DNA of 43,589 bases from Paenibacillaceae bacterium (GTDB taxonomy: Bacteria; Bacillota; Clostridia; Lachnospirales; Lachnospiraceae). The stretch is taken from the NCBI GenBank assembly GCA_015057715.1, contig SVDS01000023.1, positions 1 to 43,589 of the forward strand, read 5' to 3'. Shown here piece by piece: positions 38,720 to 43,589 of this stretch. How positions within the stretch are numbered: position 1 is the first letter of the stretch; each line of letters opens with the position of its first letter. The notes beneath the pieces are model-generated. The model was given only the letters and a program-made list of their open reading frames with translations. It was not told where the DNA came from and made no database searches. Both the position numbers and the translations under genes were made by a program.

Positions 38720-41341
38720 ATGGAGCATTCCTCAGACATATTACTTCTTACTACAAAAATAAAAATACCGGCCCCCCGGAAAAATTACATCGTGCGTCAG
38801 AGGTTATTTGAACAGCTTTCTAAGTGTGGGGATATGAGTATTATTTTTTTAAGCGGCGGTGCCGGTACAGGCAAAACAACTCTGCTTTCATCCTTTATAC
38901 AAGAGAAGAAACTGAAAAATATATGCTGGCTGTCACTGGATTCTACCAACACCAATGTGTATTCCTTCTGGCTATATTTTACAGCAGCAATCAGTCCTTT
39001 TTTAAAGGATGAAGGAAGTCTTTTTAATTTGTTAAGAACAAATCCGGATACCAAGTATATGGAGAATCTGCTGATTCCCCTGATTAACCAGCTGTGGGGC
39101 GATGAGGAATATTACATGGTGCTTGATGATGTCCAATACATTGGCGATGAGGCACTTATTAAAACCTTTGAGTTTTTTATTGAAGCAATGCCAGCCAATT
39201 TTCATTTTTTCATGCTGTCACGGGAGGACCCACCTGTCTATTTAGGTCCGCTGGCGGTATCCGGCCGTTTGCTGTTTATTGACGGGAAACAAATGCAGCT
39301 GACCACGGAAGAAGGGATTGCTTTTCTGAAAGATACGATGAGGCTGGCAGACAGCGAGGAGGAGCTGAATCAGTTAAATCATTATGCGGAAGGCTGGATC
39401 GGAGGTCTGCAGCTTGCGGCAGCAGCAAAGGCAGCCGGTAAATATTCCGGGCAGCTGCTGCGTGCGGGAGGAGGAATTGCTTCTCAGTATCTGACTCGTG
39501 AGATCATTGGTGCTCTTACGAAACAGGAGCAGGAGTTTTTAATTAAAACAGGATATCTTTCCTATTTTGATGCGGAGATTTGCCAAAAGCTGTTTAAAAA
39601 CCTTACTAAACAGGATTTTAACCAGCTGATGGAACGATTTATGGAAAAAAATCTATTCATCATCTGCCTGGATGAGCAGAACGGAATTTATCGTTACCAC
39701 AACATTTTATCGGAATACTTAAAGCAGCAGTTTTTCTGTCTCCCAGATGAGCAAAGAGCAGAATGTTACAAAATAACGGCAGAAGCATTTGAAAAAAGAG
39801 AAGATTATGAGGAAGCTTTACAGGAACACTGTGAGGCAGGTAATTATAATGAAGTCCTTCGTATCACCAAATTAATGGAAGGCAGGATAGAAGCCTGGAG
39901 TTATCTTGACCGTGTTCCCATAGAGCTGTTATTTCAGGATGCAGATCTTGCTGCCCAGTGCTTTCTTTATAATCTGGGCAATATTAATACAGAACGATGC
40001 CATGATATTTATGAAAAATTCAAAGAACTCTATCAGGATTCAGACTTATTTCGTTTTGTTGACTTTGCTCAAATCTATTTTACCACCAAAGACGGAATTT
40101 TGCCCCAGTGTCCTGCGCTGACCCAGGAGCAAATGGAACAAATTCCGTTTGGACCTGTAATGAAAGGGGTCCTGCTCATTGAAAATGCTGGTGCATTACT
40201 GGACCGTATGAAATATGAGGAAGCGGAAGCCTGCATCTTAAAGGGGATTAAGATTGCTGCCGATTTAAATTCATTTATCGGCTTTTTCGCTTATAATCAG
40301 CTGAGTCAGGTTTACGAAGAAATGGGACGGCTGAATGACTGCTTTCCCTGCTATGCCAAATCCAAAGAGATAATGAAAACAGTCAATGGGTTAATGGGAA
40401 TTGATACCAACTATTATTTCGGACTGGCAGGCGTTTATATACGCAGAATGGAACTGGATCAGGCAAAGAATGTGTTGGAACAAGTCGGGCAGATACTTAC
40501 TGAGCGCCATATACATGCGGATATTACTGATATGACATTGGCCTATCACATAGCTGAAATGAAGTTCCTGTGCGGTGAAAATGATACAGCTGTTACTTAT
40601 GTAGAAGGGATTTTATCGGAATATCCCAACTATAGTGTACTCTCGCTGGGACGTTTGCTCTATGAGCTTGCCTGTATTGACAGGCTATCGGAAGATCTGT
40701 CTGAACGCTTTTTAAATGAGCTGGAAGATTCAAAGAAATACAGGCAGCAGCCGTTTATGAAACTGCTTCGTGCCCGAATCCTGTTTCAGCGCGGCGAAAC
40801 TGAAGTGGCTTTTAAAGAAACCGAAGACATACTGGCGGCTTCCCGTCTCCATCATAATAAGCTTCGTCTTGCAGAAGCTGACATACTGAAAATAGTGATG
40901 CTATCCCGAATACCGAAGAAAGAAGGGGGCCAGCGGGAAATCAATAATCTTCTGGTTGAAGCGATTCATTATTCGCATAAAGACCGGATTCTTATGCCGT
41001 TTTACCTAGACCGGGTTACACTGTTGCCTTTGATGAAGGAATTATATGAGAAAACAGCAGGAAAACAATTATTAAGTCCTGAGGAGGTCTCATTCTTAAG
41101 TGACATTATAGTGATCTGTGGAGGGCAGACCTTTAAGGAAAGCAGTACGGAGATGCTGTCCGCCCGTGAACAGGAGGTATTAAGCCAGCTGTCTCTTGGA
41201 ATCACCAATCGGGAGATTGCTAAGAACCTCTGTATCTCCCAGGCAACGGTGAAGACTCATGTACTCAGTATCTTTGGAAAACTTGGTGTTTCCTCCCGTA
41301 TGATGGCCGTAGAAAAGGGGAGGAAAGATGGAATTATATAA
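38720..41341 (+). CDS. MalT/LAL-type LuxR-family transcription activator
   Basis: An 873-residue STAND-type ATP-dependent regulator. Walker A GGAGTGKT is at 46-53, and YMVLDDVQYI is the Walker B region. A winged-helix/arm segment precedes helical TPR-like repeats (about 340-760). The C-terminal LuxR helix-turn-helix (about 812-873) starts LSAREQEVLSQLSLGITNRE. Such proteins integrate an inducer, ATP binding and oligomerisation. The inducer may be the exporter's substrate, since the gene directly follows it. Length matches MalT (901 aa). RBS AGGTG. No terminator is seen between the exporter and this gene. Confidence 0.92.
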   Translation: MEHSSDILLLTTKIKIPAPRKNYIVRQRLFEQLSKCGDMSIIFLSGGAGTGKTTLLSSFIQEKKLKNICWLSLDSTNTNVYSFWLYFTAAISPFLKDEGSLFNLLRTNPDTKYMENLLIPLINQLWGDEEYYMVLDDVQYIGDEALIKTFEFFIEAMPANFHFFMLSREDPPVYLGPLAVSGRLLFIDGKQMQLTTEEGIAFLKDTMRLADSEEELNQLNHYAEGWIGGLQLAAAAKAAGKYSGQLLRAGGGIASQYLTREIIGALTKQEQEFLIKTGYLSYFDAEICQKLFKNLTKQDFNQLMERFMEKNLFIICLDEQNGIYRYHNILSEYLKQQFFCLPDEQRAECYKITAEAFEKREDYEEALQEHCEAGNYNEVLRITKLMEGRIEAWSYLDRVPIELLFQDADLAAQCFLYNLGNINTERCHDIYEKFKELYQDSDLFRFVDFAQIYFTTKDGILPQCPALTQEQMEQIPFGPVMKGVLLIENAGALLDRMKYEEAEACILKGIKIAADLNSFIGFFAYNQLSQVYEEMGRLNDCFPCYAKSKEIMKTVNGLMGIDTNYYFGLAGVYIRRMELDQAKNVLEQVGQILTERHIHADITDMTLAYHIAEMKFLCGENDTAVTYVEGILSEYPNYSVLSLGRLLYELACIDRLSEDLSERFLNELEDSKKYRQQPFMKLLRARILFQRGETEVAFKETEDILAASRLHHNKLRLAEADILKIVMLSRIPKKEGGQREINNLLVEAIHYSHKDRILMPFYLDRVTLLPLMKELYEKTAGKQLLSPEEVSFLSDIIVICGGQTFKESSTEMLSAREQEVLSQLSLGITNREIAKNLCISQATVKTHVLSIFGKLGVSSRMMAVEKGRKDGII

Positions 41342-41356
41342 TCGCTATATTAGTAC

Positions 41357-41385
41357 TTGCAAAAACAGTTTTTTTAAAGTAGAAT
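41357..41385 (+). promoter_or_regulatory. Promoter of the argS leader
   Basis: TTGCAA and TAGAAT are exactly 17 bases apart. Transcription would begin near 41392 and give a leader of about 235 bases before argS. Confidence 0.7.
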
Positions 41386-41415
41386 GAAAACAATATTTTT
41401 GAGAGGGAATAAACT

Positions 41416-41472
41416 ATGAATACATTTTACATGAACAGCTTAAGACGCAGAGATAGACGTAAACTCTTGTAA
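41416..41472 (+). CDS. Arginine-rich argS leader peptide
   Basis: An 18-residue open frame MNTFYMNSLRRRDRRKLL with RBS GAGAGGG eight bases before the ATG. Codons 10-15 are AGA CGC AGA GAT AGA CGT, five Arg in six codons. It lies between the argS promoter and its attenuator terminator. The role suggested is to stall ribosomes when arginyl-tRNA is low. Codon 14-15 sequence AGACGT can also pair with ACGTCT at 41510-41515. Confidence 0.75.
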   Translation: MNTFYMNSLRRRDRRKLL

Positions 41473-41523
41473 CTGATGCAAAGTACACTCGCATGGTTGC
41501 AGGATTGATACGTCTTGTTTCTG

Positions 41524-41553
41524 TGCGGTTCATAGTTTATAGCAGAACCGTAA
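41524..41553 (+). promoter_or_regulatory. argS antiterminator stem
   Basis: TGCGGTTC (41524-41531) pairs with GAACCGTA (41545-41552) over eight positions including one G-U. It uses the same GAACCG as the terminator's left arm, so the two structures exclude each other. Confidence 0.65.
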
Positions 41554-41592
41554 TCGTTTCAGCATATGCTGATCTGTTGCGGTTCTTTTTTT
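41544..41592 (+). terminator. argS attenuator terminator
   Basis: AGAACCGTAA and TTGCGGTTCT form a ten-position stem (one G-U) enclosing an inner hairpin CAGCATATGCTG, then seven T. It lies upstream of argS, so it must be read through for expression. Confidence 0.8.
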
Positions 41593-41628
41593 ATTATTTT
41601 ATAGAAAATGAAGATATGGAGGTCAACT

Positions 41629-43326
41629 ATGAAAGAAGAAATCTGCAAATGGATTGCAAAAAGTCTGGAGAATGTAAGTGAACAGGAGGTGTTAATGGTT
41701 ATAGAAATACCTCCGGATGACAAAATGGGAGATTTTGCACTTCCATGCTTTTCTTTTGCGAAAGTAATGCATAAAAGTCCAGCCTGGATTGCACAAGAGC
41801 TGAAAGCCTCTATGGAGGAAGTACAGGCGGAACTGGGGATTGAAAAATCAGAGGCGGTGAATGGATACCTGAATTTATTTATGAAACGTGATCAATACGT
41901 AAAGTACTGGATTAATAAATTGAAAAGCCCAGATTTCGGACTTATAAAGACCGGAACAGGCAAAACCATCTGTATGGATTATTCCTCCCCCAATATAGCA
42001 AAAAATTTTCATGTGGGACATTTACGTACTACAGTCATTGGCAATTCCCTGTATCATATTTATGAAAAACTGGGATTTCACGTTGTCCGCATCAATCATT
42101 TAGGCGATTGGGGAACCCAGTTTGGAAAGCTGATTGTGGCATATAAAAAGTGGAGTGATGAAGAAAACGTAAAAGAAAAGGGAATAGAGGAATTACTTCG
42201 GATTTATGTAAAATTTAATATAGAGGCAGAAAAAGATCCTGAATTGCTTTGCCAGGCCAGAAACTGGTTTGTAAAGATGGAGCAAAACGATGAGGAGGCG
42301 ATTGGAATATGGAACTGGTTTAAGGAGATTAGTTTAAAGGAATATTCCCGTGTGTATGATCTGCTGGGGATTAGCTTTGATTCTTATGCCGGCGAAAGCT
42401 TTTATCGGGATAAAGTGCCTGCTTTAGTAGAAGAACTGAAAAGCAAAGGGTTGTTAAAGAAGAGCCAGGGAGCCGATATTGTTGATTTGTCAGAATTTGA
42501 TATGCCGCCATGTCTTATAACCAAAAGCGATGGCAGTTCCATCTATCATTCCAGGGATATAGCTGCTATTTTATATCGGAAGGAAACGTATCACTTTGAC
42601 CGTTGTATCTATGTAACAGGATTGGAGCAGAGCTTGCATTTTAAGCAGGTATTTAAAGCAATTGAAGTAATGGGATACAACTGGGCAGATACTCTGATTC
42701 ATGTTCCTTATGGCTTGGTAAGCCTGGAAGGAGCAAAATTGTCTACCCGCAGCGGCAACATTATATATGCAGAGGATATCCTAAATGAATCTATTGAACG
42801 TGCATTACAAGCAATTCAGGAGAAAAATCCGGATTTAAAAGAGAAAGAACAGGCGGCTGAAAAAATAGGAATTGGCGCAGTTATTTTTCATGATTTGTTT
42901 AATCAGAGAATAAAAAACGTTGATTTTTCCTGGGAAGCTGTCTTAAGCTTTGATGGAACTACAGGCCCTTACGTTCAGTATACCTATGCTCGAGCCAAAA
43001 GCATAATGAGAAAAAATAGTAAGGAAGCCAATTATGAGAACATTGATTTTCATGCATTGACGGAAGACATGGGTTACGCACTGATCAAAGCACTTTCCGG
43101 TTATGAGGAAGCCGTAAAAAAGGCGGCTGAGCGTTATGAACCTTCTGTTATTGCAAGATATTTAGTAACAGTCGCTGTGGCATTTAATAAGTTTTATCAC
43201 GAATGTCCAATTTTACAGGCAGAAGAGAGCACAAAGCAGGCAAGGATTGTTCTGACAGATCTGGCTCAACGCGTCATTTTGGATGCCTGTGGTCTGCTTG
43301 GCATGGCATGTCCTGAAGAAATGTAA
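41629..43326 (+). CDS. argS: Arginyl-tRNA synthetase
   Basis: Class I aminoacyl-tRNA synthetase charging tRNA-Arg, in the cytoplasm. The N-terminal additional domain covers about 1-110. The HIGH motif is HVGH at 128-131 in NFHVGHLRTT, and the KMSKS-equivalent is KLSTRSGN. The C-terminal anticodon-binding domain includes DGTTGPYVQYTYARAKSI and ends with the DALR-type helices. The length, 566 residues, is normal. The ATG follows ATGGAGGT; an in-frame ATG at 41608 has no RBS. Preceded by an Arg-rich leader and attenuator, so expression probably responds to arginyl-tRNA supply. Confidence 0.95.
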   Translation: MKEEICKWIAKSLENVSEQEVLMVIEIPPDDKMGDFALPCFSFAKVMHKSPAWIAQELKASMEEVQAELGIEKSEAVNGYLNLFMKRDQYVKYWINKLKSPDFGLIKTGTGKTICMDYSSPNIAKNFHVGHLRTTVIGNSLYHIYEKLGFHVVRINHLGDWGTQFGKLIVAYKKWSDEENVKEKGIEELLRIYVKFNIEAEKDPELLCQARNWFVKMEQNDEEAIGIWNWFKEISLKEYSRVYDLLGISFDSYAGESFYRDKVPALVEELKSKGLLKKSQGADIVDLSEFDMPPCLITKSDGSSIYHSRDIAAILYRKETYHFDRCIYVTGLEQSLHFKQVFKAIEVMGYNWADTLIHVPYGLVSLEGAKLSTRSGNIIYAEDILNESIERALQAIQEKNPDLKEKEQAAEKIGIGAVIFHDLFNQRIKNVDFSWEAVLSFDGTTGPYVQYTYARAKSIMRKNSKEANYENIDFHALTEDMGYALIKALSGYEEAVKKAAERYEPSVIARYLVTVAVAFNKFYHECPILQAEESTKQARIVLTDLAQRVILDACGLLGMACPEEM

Positions 43327-43353
43327 GAATATAGGAGCAGAACTCAAATTACG

Positions 43354-43362
43354 TGGTATAAT
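43354..43362 (+). promoter_or_regulatory. Extended -10 promoter after argS
   Basis: TGGTATAAT lies 64 bases before the last gene in the window. Confidence 0.5.
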
Positions 43363-43425
43363 CAGGAAAAAGAGCATATACAAATATAGGAAGTCCGATG
43401 GAAGGAAAATTATAAGGTGACGGCA

Positions 43426-43589
43426 ATGAAGGAATCACATGTCCGGTATAAAGTTGAAGCGTGGGACAGCTTACAGCAACTGTTTCAAATTAAGAAGATA
43501 AATGATCATATTTTACATTTCCTTGCATCATTTGATGGTAAATTAGATATGATCCGGCTGCAGAAATCGGTTGATCTGTCAGCAGAAGC
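43426..43589 (+). CDS. Partial gene, possible condensation-domain-like acyltransferase
   Basis: Only the first 54 codons are present, and the frame is open to the window end. RYKVEAWDSLQQLFQIKKIN followed by a HILHFLASFDGKLD strand and RLQKSVDLSAEA resembles the start of condensation-domain/alcohol acetyltransferase-fold proteins, in which a first helix leads to a 'H-x-x-x-x-F-x-G-x-L' strand. The catalytic HHxxxDG lies beyond the window, so this is tentative. AAGGTG precedes the ATG. Confidence 0.55.
   Translation, partial: MKESHVRYKVEAWDSLQQLFQIKKINDHILHFLASFDGKLDMIRLQKSVDLSAE

Noticed and set aside
41392-41628. T-box riboswitch upstream of argS
   Set aside because: There is no T-box consensus with UGGN bulge (AGGGUGGNACCGCG type) and no clear specifier stem; the GAACCG is part of the attenuator arms. 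An Arg-rich leader peptide explains the region better.
1-43589. tRNA/rRNA genes, CRISPR arrays, insertion sequences, prophage
   Set aside because: I found no tRNA-like cloverleaf, regular spaced repeats, transposase or integrase, or phage structural gene; the M15 peptidase alone is not enough for prophage.

Overview
The window looks like a chromosomal stretch of a low-GC anaerobic Firmicute, most likely a Lachnospiraceae/Clostridia member. The reasons are strong AGGAGG-type ribosome binding sites, many TGnTATAAT-like promoters, a LytTR/GHKL two-component pair, iron-sulfur-flavoprotein-like reductases, Clostridia-style lipoproteins, and many small one-component regulators next to the genes they probably control. 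I see no rRNA, tRNA, CRISPR array, transposase, integrase or plasmid gene. The taxonomic statement is inference from style, not from a search.

Layout. 1-2.3 kb: a compact alkylation-repair (adaptive response) operon, ogt-alkA-adaA, plus a DUF1203 gene. 2.5-7 kb: a YgiD-type extradiol dioxygenase, a LytTR response regulator with its GHKL kinase, and a metallophosphoesterase lipoprotein. 7-12.2 kb: an EamA transporter, a DUF1801 protein, then a redox block (flavin reductase, TetR, flavodoxin-like protein, YfcE-type phosphodiesterase, MarR, second flavin reductase). 12.2-16.4 kb: serine hydrolase, YwbE, Atg22-like MFS transporter and nucleotide pyrophosphatase-like enzyme, closely packed. 16.5-19.3 kb: a secreted orphan, an unrecognised protein, a frameshifted aminoglycoside-phosphotransferase-fold kinase and a lipoprotein. 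19.4-27 kb: M15 peptidase, SatP acetate channel, ferritin-like protein, TetR with a divergent membrane-anchored protein, DUF188 protein, GH3 beta-glucosidase lipoprotein and an orphan pair. 26.9-34.7 kb: mostly minus strand, with a gamma-carbonic anhydrase, MarR, BAAT-like hydrolase, flavin reductase with divergent HxlR, ABC-F ATPase, and a divergent WYL regulator with an alpha/beta hydrolase. 34.8-43.6 kb: a phosphotriesterase-family protein, an ABC exporter (ATPase plus two permeases) followed by a MalT/LAL-type regulator, then argS and the start of a condensation-domain-like gene.

The most interesting signals lie outside the large genes. Upstream of argS (41357-41628) are a good promoter, an 18-residue leader peptide with five Arg codons among six consecutive codons, and mutually exclusive antiterminator and terminator stems. 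This looks like ribosome-mediated attenuation by arginyl-tRNA charging. Second is a MarR regulon at 28.3-29.7 kb, with a repeated operator word and a 17-bp-arm dyad bracketing the promoter of the BAAT-like hydrolase. Third is a 15-bp-arm perfect palindrome on the -10 region of the flavin reductase/TetR unit at 8.5 kb. Fourth is a 46-base near-perfect dyad just upstream of the GH3 gene.

The genes mostly read as independent stress-response and transport modules rather than one pathway. The recurring theme is a flavin reductase (three copies) next to a small regulator of a different family each time (TetR, MarR, HxlR).
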